A program made the position numbers and the translations under genes. Shown piece by piece: positions 33,909-42,620 of a stretch of DNA of 64,000 nucleotides. The notes below the pieces were generated by a model that worked only from the letters and a program-made list of their open reading frames with translations, did not search any database and was not told the DNA's origin. Within the stretch, counting starts at the first letter, position 1. Every line of letters starts with the position of its first letter. The stretch is from Alloprevotella sp. Lineage in GTDB: Bacteria; Bacteroidota; Bacteroidia; Bacteroidales; Bacteroidaceae. The stretch covers positions 1 through 64,000 of the forward strand of contig JAFUZP010000021.1 in assembly GCA_017476545.1 (NCBI GenBank), given 5' to 3'.

Positions 33909-35735
33909 ATGACCAAGGACGAACGCAAGCAGCTGGATGACTATCTGAAAGGTATCGTGCAGAACCTGCCTGACGCACCGGGGTGTTACCAGTATCTCGA
34001 TGCTAAGGGGGTTATTATCTATGTGGGAAAGGCGAAAAACCTCCGTCGTCGCGTGTCTTCCTACTTCCAGCGCCCCGACCAGACGTATAAGACATCTTTT
34101 CTTGTCCCTAAGATTTGTGATATCCGCTACGTCGTTGTGCCGACCGAGGAGGATGCGTTACTGTTGGAGAACAACCTCATTAAGAAGTATAAGCCGCACT
34201 ATAACGTCCTGCTGAAGGATGACAAGACTTATCCTTCCATCGCAATCTCCAACGAATACCTGCCGCGTATTTTCAGTACCCGTAACCGTTCGCGGCGTGG
34301 CGCGCAATATTTCGGCCCTTACAGCCATGTACCCACGATGTACGCGCTGCTGGATCTCTGCCGCTCCTTGTACCACCCGCGTCCGTGTCGCACTCCCATG
34401 AGCGAAGAGGGCGTGCGCGCAGGGAAGTACGAGGTGTGCCTGGAGTATCACATCCATAACTGTGCAGCACCTTGTGTGGGCCGCCAGAGCCACGCCGATT
34501 ACATGCGCAGCATTGAAGCGTGCCGTGAGATATTGAAGGGTAACACGGCGGAAGTGGCACGCAGGCTCAAGGAGCGTATGTTGCAACTCGCAGAAGAACT
34601 CCGCTTTGAGGAGGCTGCAGAGCTAAAACGGCAGTATTTGCTCGTCGAGAACTACCGCGCAAAGAGTGAGGTAGTGTCCAGTGTGCTCCGCAATATAGAC
34701 GTTTTCAATATCGAGAGCGAAGAGAAAGTCGCTTACATCAACTATTTGCACGTGACGAACGGGGCTATTACGCAAGCTTTTACCTTTGAATATAAAAAGC
34801 GTCTGGACGAGAGCGATGCGGAGTTGCTCGCCTTGGGTATCGTTGAGATGCGCGCCCGTTATGACAGTCAGTCGAAGGAGATTGTATTACCGTTTCACGT
34901 GGAACTTCCTGAGGCGTATGCTACGCAGACCATCCCCCAAAAGGGCGATAAACGGAAGCTGCTGGAATTGTCGCGCCTCAATGTGAAACAGTACCGTTTC
35001 GACCGCCTGAAGCAGGCGGAAAAGCTGAATCCGGAGCAAAAAAGCGTGCGCCTGATGAAGGAAATCCAGCAGGAATTAGGGCTTGAACGCCTGCCGCTCC
35101 GCATAGAGCTTTTTGATAATTCAAACATCAGCGGCGAAGATGCCGTAGCGGCCTGTGTGGTATTTGAAAAACTGCGCCCCTGCAAGAAAGACTACCGCAA
35201 GTATAACATCAGGACGGTCGTCGGGCCGGACGATTACGCCTCCATGCAAGAGGTTGTGCGCCGCCGCTATAGCCGGCTGAAAGAGGAGGGTTCTCCCCTA
35301 CCCGACCTCGTCATCGCCGATGGCGGGCGCGGGCAGATGGAAGTTATCCGTAGCGTTGTAGAAGACGAGTTGGGACTACAAATACCCATTGCCGGGTTAG
35401 CTAAGGACGACCGCCACCGCACCCGCGAGTTACTCTTCGGGTTTCCGGCATCCAGAGTCGGTATGAAGGCTGATTCACAACTCTTTAGGCTGCTAACTCG
35501 GATGCAGGACGAAGTTCATCGTTTCGCCATAACTTTTCATCGCCAGAAGCGTTCCAAGCGGCAGACACGCTCGGAGTTGGACAACGCTCCGGGTATAGGA
35601 CCGAAGACTAAGGCTCTCATCATGAAAGAGTTCGGCAGCGTGAAGCGAGTTAAGGAGGCCTCCCGCGAACAGTTGCAGGCTGCCATAGGTGCGGCCAAAG
35701 GTGCGCACTTGTTTGATTTTCTCCACGCGGAATGA
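33909..35735 (+). CDS. uvrC: Excinuclease ABC subunit C
   Basis: The incision subunit of nucleotide excision repair, 608 aa. N-terminal GIY-YIG nuclease (PGCYQYLDAKGVIIYVGKAK), UVR motif around residues 215-250 (RMLQLAEELRFEEAAELKRQ), the RNase H-like C-terminal nuclease (ELFDNSNISGEDAVAACVVF, LVIADGGRGQMEV) and a terminal helix-hairpin-helix (LDNAPGIGPKTKALIMKEFG). Its own coding sequence contains a second parS-like palindrome at 34892. A type A repeat array lies 48 bp beyond its stop. Confidence 0.96.
   Translation: MTKDERKQLDDYLKGIVQNLPDAPGCYQYLDAKGVIIYVGKAKNLRRRVSSYFQRPDQTYKTSFLVPKICDIRYVVVPTEEDALLLENNLIKKYKPHYNVLLKDDKTYPSIAISNEYLPRIFSTRNRSRRGAQYFGPYSHVPTMYALLDLCRSLYHPRPCRTPMSEEGVRAGKYEVCLEYHIHNCAAPCVGRQSHADYMRSIEACREILKGNTAEVARRLKERMLQLAEELRFEEAAELKRQYLLVENYRAKSEVVSSVLRNIDVFNIESEEKVAYINYLHVTNGAITQAFTFEYKKRLDESDAELLALGIVEMRARYDSQSKEIVLPFHVELPEAYATQTIPQKGDKRKLLELSRLNVKQYRFDRLKQAEKLNPEQKSVRLMKEIQQELGLERLPLRIELFDNSNISGEDAVAACVVFEKLRPCKKDYRKYNIRTVVGPDDYASMQEVVRRRYSRLKEEGSPLPDLVIADGGRGQMEVIRSVVEDELGLQIPIAGLAKDDRHRTRELLFGFPASRVGMKADSQLFRLLTRMQDEVHRFAITFHRQKRSKRQTRSELDNAPGIGPKTKALIMKEFGSVKRVKEASREQLQAAIGAAKGAHLFDFLHAE
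34892..34905. promoter_or_regulatory. Second parS-like site, inside uvrC
   Basis: GTTTCACGTGGAAC differs from the parS core by one base. It lies 1.6 kb from the perfect site; parS sites commonly occur inside genes. Confidence 0.5.
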
Positions 35736-35782
35736 TGCTTTCCCGAGGCTTCTGCAGTCCCTTTTTTCCCGCTTCTGTTTTT

Positions 35783-35862
35783 TATCCATAGGGATAGGAA
35801 AAACTAACCCTAGGGTTACGGCAAACCGACCCTAGGGTTACGATGAACTAACCGCAGGGTTA
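35783..35862. repeat. Palindrome array, type A, locus 4
   Basis: Four units start at 35783, 35805, 35827 and 35849, exactly 22 bp apart: TATCCATAGGGATA, TAACCCTAGGGTTA (perfect palindrome), CGACCCTAGGGTTA and TAACCGCAGGGTTA, with spacers GGAAAAAC, CGGCAAAC and CGATGAAC. It lies in the convergent gap between uvrC and the BtuG-like gene. Confidence 0.93.
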
Positions 35863-35929
35863 GTTCTTTTGCGCGCAGGGCGGCGGCGTGCGGCATCCGG
35901 CCTCGGCCCTCTCCTACCCTTGTGTCGCG

Positions 35930-37012
35930 TCAGAAGAAGACTATGCTGTACGGCTCGATACCCACATCGTACTTCTTGCGCAGTGTTCCCTCGCTGTTGA
36001 ATACGTAGAGGTAGCCCGGGCTGGTGTAGTCGTAGCCCGATGCGCGACTGCCGATGTAGATGTCCGTGCTCCCGCTTTTGGTCGCGATGAAAGTCGGGGA
36101 CTCGGGTTCTGTCCCGGTCACGAAATTCTCGTTTCTCATTTCGCCTGTCGCGGTGTCGTACGCTTTATAGTCCGTTGTTGTCGTGTAAGTGTTCCAGTCC
36201 GTTACGCTGTTGATGACATACAGTAGCCCCGCATTGGCTGTAACCATGCTTCCCGGGCAGAATTCATGAGCTTCGTTGCCGTTTATCTTCCAGACGGTCG
36301 GAACTATGTCCGCCCAATTTCCTTGGCACACAACGAAAATGGGTCCGTTGGCACCGTCCTGCACGAGCCGTCCGGGGTTAAGCCCTACAGGGATGGCCTC
36401 GGCGAGCGTGAAATCGGCGAGGCGGATGCGCGCTACGCGCTTGCCGTTGGCATATCCGCCATCGCTGTTGTAGCCGTCCGAGATGGATACGTAGAGGTAG
36501 GTTGCGTCGGCGAGCAGGCAGGCCGGATTGGGGCCCACGGCGAGCCGGTCGGTTATGGTCAGCGCAGTGGTGTCTATTTTGCTGACGTAGCCATCGTTGT
36601 TGGCCACGTAAATGGCACCATTCGCTGCGGCGACCCATTCGGGACTGTTGGTTTCCACCTTTTTTACGATTTGGAGCGTCTGGCGGTCAAGCACCCAGAC
36701 CAGGTTGCTGCCGAATACGGACACATACACCTTTGAGCCGTAGGCGAAGGCGTTTTGTGGCGAGTCGCCGAGGCTTTGCCCGTTTGTGGTGCGGAAGATG
36801 CCGTTGGTGAGTTCGCCGGTTGTCAGGTCTAGTAGCGACAAGGTGCCGTCAATACCGCTGTACATGCTGCCCTGGTTCACGAGGATTGCGCCCGTTTCCG
36901 GGTGCAGGTCAGCGTCTTGGATGATTGGTTCCGGGTCTTCGTCCTTCAGGCAGGACGTGAAGGCCGTTGCCCCCAGCAGTGCGAGGGCTGCGATTCGGAT
37001 GTGTTTAAGCAT
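35930..37012 (-). CDS. btuG: BtuG-like cobalamin-binding surface lipoprotein
   Basis: A 360-aa lipoprotein: signal MLKHIRIAALALLGATAFTS with lipid-modified Cys at residue 21. The rest is a seven-bladed YncE-like beta-propeller (repeats such as VYVSVFGSNLVWVLDRQTLQ, AIYVANNDGYVSKIDTTALT, GLLYVINSVTDWNTY). In Bacteroides, propellers of this kind next to BtuB are BtuG, which capture vitamin B12 at the surface with very high affinity and cap the transporter. It follows the riboswitch-controlled btuB by 37 bp on the same strand, which supports that role. Without the context I would only call it a DUF5074-type propeller. Confidence 0.75.
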   Translation of the reverse strand: MLKHIRIAALALLGATAFTSCLKDEDPEPIIQDADLHPETGAILVNQGSMYSGIDGTLSLLDLTTGELTNGIFRTTNGQSLGDSPQNAFAYGSKVYVSVFGSNLVWVLDRQTLQIVKKVETNSPEWVAAANGAIYVANNDGYVSKIDTTALTITDRLAVGPNPACLLADATYLYVSISDGYNSDGGYANGKRVARIRLADFTLAEAIPVGLNPGRLVQDGANGPIFVVCQGNWADIVPTVWKINGNEAHEFCPGSMVTANAGLLYVINSVTDWNTYTTTTDYKAYDTATGEMRNENFVTGTEPESPTFIATKSGSTDIYIGSRASGYDYTSPGYLYVFNSEGTLRKKYDVGIEPYSIVFF

Positions 37013-37049
37013 AATGTCTCGGTTGTTAGTTATGAATATATGGTTGGTT

Positions 37050-39086
37050 TCAGAAAATCATTGTCGCGGACAGCCGCCACCCCCGCCCAGGCATCGGGTA
37101 TCGGCGGATGACTTCGTATTGGCGGTCAAAAGCGTTCAGCAGGTCGGCGCGCAGGTCGGCGTGCAGGTGCTTGCCGACGTATATGCGGCGGTAGAGGGAG
37201 AACGTCCATTCCGCATAGCCTGCTACGGCTGTCGTGGCGGCATGTTCGTGGGTAGCCCACTGCCGTGAAGCCGCAGTGAGGCTGGCGGCGGCATTTAGCC
37301 ACGGGTTTTCCCATGCTACGGAAGCTGCTCCGCTATGCCGGGGCAGGTAAGCCAATTGCAGCCCGTAGCTGCGCGATTTCCTGTCGGTGTAGTCTGTGGC
37401 GCATTGCAGGCTGTAGTTGGCGGCGAAGACAACTTTATGGCGGTTTGCAGGGCGCAGCCAGATTTCCGCGCAGGTATCAAACCCTTTGGCACGTACCCGT
37501 CCGAGGTTCACCGTCCGCCAGACGAACAGGTTGTAGGGCAGGCTTGTTATTTTTTCGCGCACGCGGTTCAGGTAGCCGTCCGCTGTCAGCCGCACGAATG
37601 GCAGTGCCGCCGAGGGATGTGCCTCCCACGTAATGCCTGCTCCGGCCTGGCGCGTCCGTTCCGGCAGTAGTCGCGTGCTGCCCAGGTGGTAGTAATAGCA
37701 TTCCGTAAAGGTGGGTGCCCGGAAATGCTCTTTGTAGTAAGCGCGTAGGGACACGGTGCCTGCGCCACCTTCCTCCGGGCGGTTGATGACCGTCCAGCGC
37801 AGGCTGACGGACGGGCAGAGGCGTTGCGCGTCCGCTGCCCGTCCGGAACTTTCCGGAGCTACTCGCGTATTGAAATAGGCACTGTGCAGTAGGCGTGCTG
37901 TGGCCTCCGTCCTGCCCGCCCGCCAGCGTAGGGACAGGCTCTGCTGCAATGTGTGGCGACCCGCGCTTCCCAACGTCCCGAGGTTCGTGCGGAGTGCGTT
38001 GTAGGCGTAGTCCGCCGCGTAGGCGGTCGCCAATGGGCCGTGCCCCCATGCTGCGCCAACCGTGGTATATACTTCGTACTGGCGGTAGTTCTGCACCAGC
38101 TGCCCGCCCGGGTATTGTCCGTCGGTGTCCTTGTACAGGCTTTCCTGCCATGCCAGTTTCCCTGCTGCGAGTAGCTGCCAAGCGGCACCCGCCTTCCCGT
38201 CGTAGCGGAACTGTCCCGCCGCATTCCGCTCCGTGAGGTGTTCGCCGTTTCCGGCCGTATAGAGGATTACGGGACCTGGCAACTGGCGGTGGCTGTCCGC
38301 ATAGCTGATTTTTCCTGCCAGCCGCCCTTTCTCACCGCGTAGCAGGTGCAGGATGTTTGCTTCCGTACGCCAGTCGTTCATGCGACTGTTGCTGCGCCGT
38401 TCGCGGTGTGTGTCGCGCCCGTTTCGCAGGAGGAAGGAGTAGTCATTGTCACCGTGGTAGAAGTCAGCGGACACACCGATGCGTGTCTGTCGGTTGGTAT
38501 TACAGGAAAGGGTAAGGGCGGGGTTGTAGGTGCCGAAAGCTCCGATGGTGGTGTGGGCTACACCTGTCAGGCTGGTGTGGCGGGGCGTTCCGACATCCTG
38601 CGGGCTGCCCGGGAACGCCTTGTCCAACACGATGCACGCCGCACCCAATTGTCGGACGGGGCAGAGTAGGGGGGAGGTGTCTGCCGTGTGCAGTTCTATG
38701 CTGGCGAGTTCCTCCAGGCGGAAGCGGCTGAGGTCGGCTATGCCGCTGCGGACGTCCGTCACGGGCAGTCCGTCCAGTATGACTGCGGTATGCGTCGCCC
38801 CGAGCCCGCGCACGCTGATCGTCTTCAAGCCGCCCGCTCCGCCGTAGTCGCGTACCGTCACGCCGCCCATGCGCCGCAGGGCATCTGCGGTCTGCGTGAT
38901 GCCGCGCCTGCGGAAAGCAGCCGTGTCAAGGCGTTGGAGTGGGGTGGGGGAGAGGGCTTCTTCCGAAGGACGCAGACGTACGACCGCCGCCGCCCCGAGT
39001 TGTTGCTCGTGCGGCACGTCCTGCGCTGCCACTGCCAGCGGGGTACAGCACACCAAGGCCCGAAAGAGATCTTTCCAGACGTACAT
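37050..39086 (-). CDS. btuB: BtuB-like TonB-dependent vitamin B12 receptor
   Basis: An outer-membrane TonB-dependent transporter of 678 aa. After a signal peptide ending near AVAAQ at residue 20 comes the plug (RRMGGVTVRDYGGAGGLKTI, VRGLGATHTAVILDGLPVTD) and a 22-strand barrel ending in Phe (WRLSATMIF). The frame is open upstream to 39326, but that part is the riboswitch; the ATG at 39086 begins the signal peptide. A cobalamin riboswitch lies 55 bases upstream and a BtuG-like lipoprotein follows, so the substrate is almost surely a corrinoid. Confidence 0.88.
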   Translation of the reverse strand: MYVWKDLFRALVCCTPLAVAAQDVPHEQQLGAAAVVRLRPSEEALSPTPLQRLDTAAFRRRGITQTADALRRMGGVTVRDYGGAGGLKTISVRGLGATHTAVILDGLPVTDVRSGIADLSRFRLEELASIELHTADTSPLLCPVRQLGAACIVLDKAFPGSPQDVGTPRHTSLTGVAHTTIGAFGTYNPALTLSCNTNRQTRIGVSADFYHGDNDYSFLLRNGRDTHRERRSNSRMNDWRTEANILHLLRGEKGRLAGKISYADSHRQLPGPVILYTAGNGEHLTERNAAGQFRYDGKAGAAWQLLAAGKLAWQESLYKDTDGQYPGGQLVQNYRQYEVYTTVGAAWGHGPLATAYAADYAYNALRTNLGTLGSAGRHTLQQSLSLRWRAGRTEATARLLHSAYFNTRVAPESSGRAADAQRLCPSVSLRWTVINRPEEGGAGTVSLRAYYKEHFRAPTFTECYYYHLGSTRLLPERTRQAGAGITWEAHPSAALPFVRLTADGYLNRVREKITSLPYNLFVWRTVNLGRVRAKGFDTCAEIWLRPANRHKVVFAANYSLQCATDYTDRKSRSYGLQLAYLPRHSGAASVAWENPWLNAAASLTAASRQWATHEHAATTAVAGYAEWTFSLYRRIYVGKHLHADLRADLLNAFDRQYEVIRRYPMPGRGWRLSATMIF

Positions 39087-39140
39087 TCTTGTGGATCCGT
39101 CGCCCGCCCCCGTCCTCGCAGGGTGTCGGGCGGCATAGTA

Positions 39141-39319
39141 TGAACGGCAGGTCTTCTGACTTACTCCTGTGCACCGCGCCTTCCCACGCAAGCCTTTTGG
39201 AGCGGTTTGCGCAGTGGCATTCTTGCGGCGCACGGCGAGGGAGCTTACAGCAGCGGGACTGTCCGGGATTTCCACCCGGTTCCCTTTTAAGTCCGGCGCT
39301 TGCGCGGACACCGTTACCG
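39141..39319 (-). ncRNA. Cobalamin riboswitch upstream of btuB
   Basis: The minus strand contains the full set of cobalamin aptamer signatures: GGTGTCC near the 5' end, AAAAGGGAA then GGGTGGAAATCCCGGACAGT, CCCGCTGCTGTAAG, GCCACTG, GGGAAGG and the B12 box AAGTCAGAAGACCTGCC at the 3' end. It precedes btuB by 55 bases and is expected to lower expression of btuB-btuG when adenosylcobalamin or a related corrinoid is bound. Confidence 0.93.
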
Positions 39320-39323
39320 CAGG

Positions 39324-39331
39324 CAAAGATA
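39324..39331 (-). promoter_or_regulatory. -7 box (TATCTTTG) of the riboswitch-btuB-btuG transcript
   Basis: On the minus strand TATCTTTGC lies just before the aptamer, so the transcript would start a few bases before the riboswitch. Confidence 0.55.
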
Positions 39332-39544
39332 GCAGGAAGTTGGGAGAACGGCTACCGGGGTAGGGGATATTTTCTTATTTTGCGCATGTATGTACTCGGA
39401 AATGCGCCTTAAAAGCACCCTTTCTCCCATCCTGTTCTTTTTGATTAAGCATATATGTTTGCCAAAACCAGTGTTATTTTTACAAAAAGTCAGCATAGGC
39501 GGCATTTTCTTTGCATTTTGTATGGCCAGTTCCTGTGTTTATGT

Positions 39545-39552
39545 TATTTTTG
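39545..39552 (+). promoter_or_regulatory. -7 box (TATTTTTG) of the 39619 gene
   Basis: TATTTTTGC 74 bp before the start codon; the nearest upstream TTG (39518) is slightly far. Confidence 0.4.
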
Positions 39553-39618
39553 CCGCGTGGGAGTTGCTCCTACATAAGCGTTCATAACAATTTATCAGCC
39601 ATCAAAACGACAGGACTT

Positions 39619-42591
39619 ATGCAAAAACTTTTCACATTTATCGCATTGGCCGCCCTTTCCGTGCCGCGCGCAGCGGCCGACGACGGCCCAATCGTTCCGC
39701 CATTCAGCGAGGATTTCAGTACGGCAGAGGGCTTCGGGCGCTTTACCGTCATCAACGCAAACGGCGATACAAGCACAAACGCCGACGGAGAGGCAGAGCC
39801 GATAACGTGGTACTTTGATGCAGACCGACTGACCGCCTCTTACACGTACAACAAGCTCCAAACGAATATCGGGGCCGATGACTGGCTCATTACGCCGGGC
39901 TTGCAGCTGGAGGCCGGACGCACCTATACGCTCCGCTTCCAAGCCTGGTCGGCAAACGGCAACCGCCTCCCGGAACGCCTTGAGGTGAAGTTGGGAAATG
40001 CCGCCACAGTGGCAGCGATGACAACAAGCGTCATGGCACCGGCGTTACTGCAGAACACAACTTCAACGACGCGCCTTGACTTCGAGTTTGACCAAGTGGG
40101 CGTGGCGGAGAGTGGCGTGTATTACATCGGCTTTCATGCTATGACCGACCCCGACCACTTCCGACTTATGCTTGACAACATTGACTTTACGGCCAATCCG
40201 TTCGACGCTGCGCCAGGCGAAGTGACCCAGTTGCAAGCAGTGGCAGCCCCGAAAGGCGCGTTGGGTGCGACGGTCAGCTTCACCGCCCCGGCCGTAACGC
40301 TGGAGGGGGGAGCGTTGTCCTCCATCAGTAGTATAGAGCTGAAACGTGACGGCGAACTCATACACACCTTTGAGAGCCCCGCTCCCGGTGCTTCCCTCAG
40401 TTATGAAGATACGCCACCCACGAACGGCAACTACACTTATAGCGTGACGGCTTACAACGACAGCGGGTTCGGAGGGACAGTGGAGGCCACCGTGTATGTC
40501 GGAACCGACATTCCCTTCCGTCCGACTAGTGCCGTGGCGCAGGATAACCAGAGCAGTGTCGGGCTCACCTGGGCGGCTGTTTCCGAAACAGGCGTGAATG
40601 GCGGCTATGTCAATCCCGCGCAGGTACAATATATTATATATACGATGGAAGGCGGTTACGTGGTGGACGAACTGCAGATTACCGAGCCAGGTGTTTCCAG
40701 CGCTATCGTGGCGATGGACACCGAGGAAGGGCAGCAGGAACTACGCCAGTTCGCCATTGCTGCCAGCAACGAGGCAGGCCGGAGCGAATATGGCGTTGCC
40801 GCCTTGGTCGTGGGCGCTAGCTACCGTTTGCCCTTCGAGGAGCACTTCGCGGAGTCCGCGACGCAGAATTATTGGTTCCGCTACAGCACGGAGGGCATTA
40901 CGCCCAGCTTTGACCGTACCGCCGCAGACGGTGACGGGTCTTCCTATAAACTGGGCAGTACCCAGGCAGGTGCTGAGGCGCGCTTTATCTCCGGGAAAAT
41001 TTCCCTTCGTGGGGCAGTCAATCCCGCCCTGTTGTTCCATCACCGTGCCCAGCCAGGCGATTTCCCGGCAAGCCTCATCGTTGAGGTGCAAAAGGCCGAT
41101 GGTAGCGTTGAGACCTTGAAGAAGATTGACTACACCGCCCAAAGCGGCGCGGACGAGTGGCAGCCCGTGAGTATCCCGCTAAAGGATTTTCTGAGTGAAC
41201 GCTACGTGATGGCGTCCTTCCACTTCGTTTCCGGTGCAGCAGGTCAGGAGGTGTTTCTTGACAACATACGTGTCATGGATATGTTCGAGTACGACCTCAC
41301 GGCCGACATCCAGGCTCCGGCGCGTGTCACTAAGGGTACGTCCGCCGACATCGCCATTGTCGTGAAAAATGCCGGCAGCGAAGAGGCCAGCGACTACCGC
41401 GTGCGCCTTTATGCGGACGGTGATGTTCTTTTGGACCAGCGTGTTTCCGAAGCACTGGCCGCACAGGCAGAGCGGACGTTCGGGGTGACGCTGTCCGTTC
41501 CTGCGACTACAACGGCCTCCAGCATCGTGCTCCGCGCAGAAGTGGACTACGACTATGACCTTAATGAAGGCGACAATCAGGCCACGGCAACCCTTGTAGT
41601 GGCAAGTTCCGGCGTACCCGCCGCAGAGAACCTGAAGGGTGAGGAGACGGCAGGCGGTGTCGTCCTGACTTGGGATGCCCCCTCCAGCACCTCCCGCAGC
41701 TATACAGAGGACTTTGAAAGCGAGGCTTTTACGGCATTCTCCAGAGGCGGTATTACGACAGACCAGCGGGACGGGCAGATTGGCGACTGGCGGCTTTACG
41801 ACGGAGACGGCCTTGAGACGTTCCGCTTTGACCCAGAGCCGCTCTATCCCGGTGCCGGTGAGGCGATGGCTTGGCAGGTGTTCGAACCGGGGCAGGCATA
41901 CGACATGACTTCCGACCTGAAGCGCGGTTATATCCCTCACAGCGGCGAGCGTTACCTCATCTCCGTGCAGTCCGTGAATGCCGACCTGAACGCCGCGCGC
42001 AGTGACGACTGGCTCATCTCTCCCCGTCTGAGCGGCGAGGAGCAGGAGATCAGCTTCTTTGCGAAGGAAGTGTCTCTGGCTTTTGAGTCGGAGCATTTTG
42101 AACTTTACTACAGCACGACGGGTCCCAACCTCCTCAACTTCATCAGTTGCGGCGAGGGGCGCCTGACCAGTGAGAAGTGGACGGAACAGCGTTTCACGGT
42201 ACCTGAGGGTACGCGATACTTCGCCATCCGCAAAGTGACCGAGGATGGCTTCGGAATGTTCATAGACGACGTGACGTTCCGTGTAAGCGCAGGCTCCATT
42301 AAGGCCTACCGGGTTTACCGTGACGGCGAGCTGCTCGGAACGGTGGCGGGCGATGATGTGCTACGCTACGAGGATGCGGCTACAGGGGAGCATACCTATT
42401 ATGTGACCGTTGTCTATAGTGATGATACGGAGAGCGATGCTGTCAGTGTGGATACCATGGTGGGTATCAGCACCCCAGTGGTGGCTGCACCGCAGTTACC
42501 AACCGCCTATGATTTGCAGGGGCGTCGCGTAGTCGGTACGGCTGCGAAAGGCATCTATCTCCAAGGCGGACGTAAGGTGCTGGTGAAGTAG
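39619..42591 (+). CDS. Adhesin-like secreted protein with two jelly-roll domains
   Basis: A 990-aa exported protein. Signal peptide MQKLFTFIALAALSVPRAAA fixes the start at 39619. Two cleaved-adhesin/choice-of-anchor J domains lie at each end: FSEDFSTAEGFGRFTVIN...ADDWLITPGLQLEAG (residues about 28-190) and YTEDFESEAFTAFSRGG...SDDWLISPRLSGEEQE (about 690-890). Between them are fibronectin III-like and CARDB-like segments (RVTKGTSADIAIVVKNAGSE). The last residues, from YDLQGRRVVGTAAKG to QGGRKVLVK, are the shared tail. It ends in TAG. Related domains in gingipains and hemagglutinins bind host proteins. It is followed after 29 bp by the C10 peptidase, probably in one transcript. Confidence 0.8.
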   Translation: MQKLFTFIALAALSVPRAAADDGPIVPPFSEDFSTAEGFGRFTVINANGDTSTNADGEAEPITWYFDADRLTASYTYNKLQTNIGADDWLITPGLQLEAGRTYTLRFQAWSANGNRLPERLEVKLGNAATVAAMTTSVMAPALLQNTTSTTRLDFEFDQVGVAESGVYYIGFHAMTDPDHFRLMLDNIDFTANPFDAAPGEVTQLQAVAAPKGALGATVSFTAPAVTLEGGALSSISSIELKRDGELIHTFESPAPGASLSYEDTPPTNGNYTYSVTAYNDSGFGGTVEATVYVGTDIPFRPTSAVAQDNQSSVGLTWAAVSETGVNGGYVNPAQVQYIIYTMEGGYVVDELQITEPGVSSAIVAMDTEEGQQELRQFAIAASNEAGRSEYGVAALVVGASYRLPFEEHFAESATQNYWFRYSTEGITPSFDRTAADGDGSSYKLGSTQAGAEARFISGKISLRGAVNPALLFHHRAQPGDFPASLIVEVQKADGSVETLKKIDYTAQSGADEWQPVSIPLKDFLSERYVMASFHFVSGAAGQEVFLDNIRVMDMFEYDLTADIQAPARVTKGTSADIAIVVKNAGSEEASDYRVRLYADGDVLLDQRVSEALAAQAERTFGVTLSVPATTTASSIVLRAEVDYDYDLNEGDNQATATLVVASSGVPAAENLKGEETAGGVVLTWDAPSSTSRSYTEDFESEAFTAFSRGGITTDQRDGQIGDWRLYDGDGLETFRFDPEPLYPGAGEAMAWQVFEPGQAYDMTSDLKRGYIPHSGERYLISVQSVNADLNAARSDDWLISPRLSGEEQEISFFAKEVSLAFESEHFELYYSTTGPNLLNFISCGEGRLTSEKWTEQRFTVPEGTRYFAIRKVTEDGFGMFIDDVTFRVSAGSIKAYRVYRDGELLGTVAGDDVLRYEDAATGEHTYYVTVVYSDDTESDAVSVDTMVGISTPVVAAPQLPTAYDLQGRRVVGTAAKGIYLQGGRKVLVK

Positions 42592-42620
42592 GCCTAATCC
42601 GAACCAAAAAGTAATAACGG

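Noticed and set aside
39087..39326. Upstream extension of BtuB by 80 residues
   Set aside because: This stretch is the cobalamin riboswitch on the minus strand, and a signal peptide begins at 39086.
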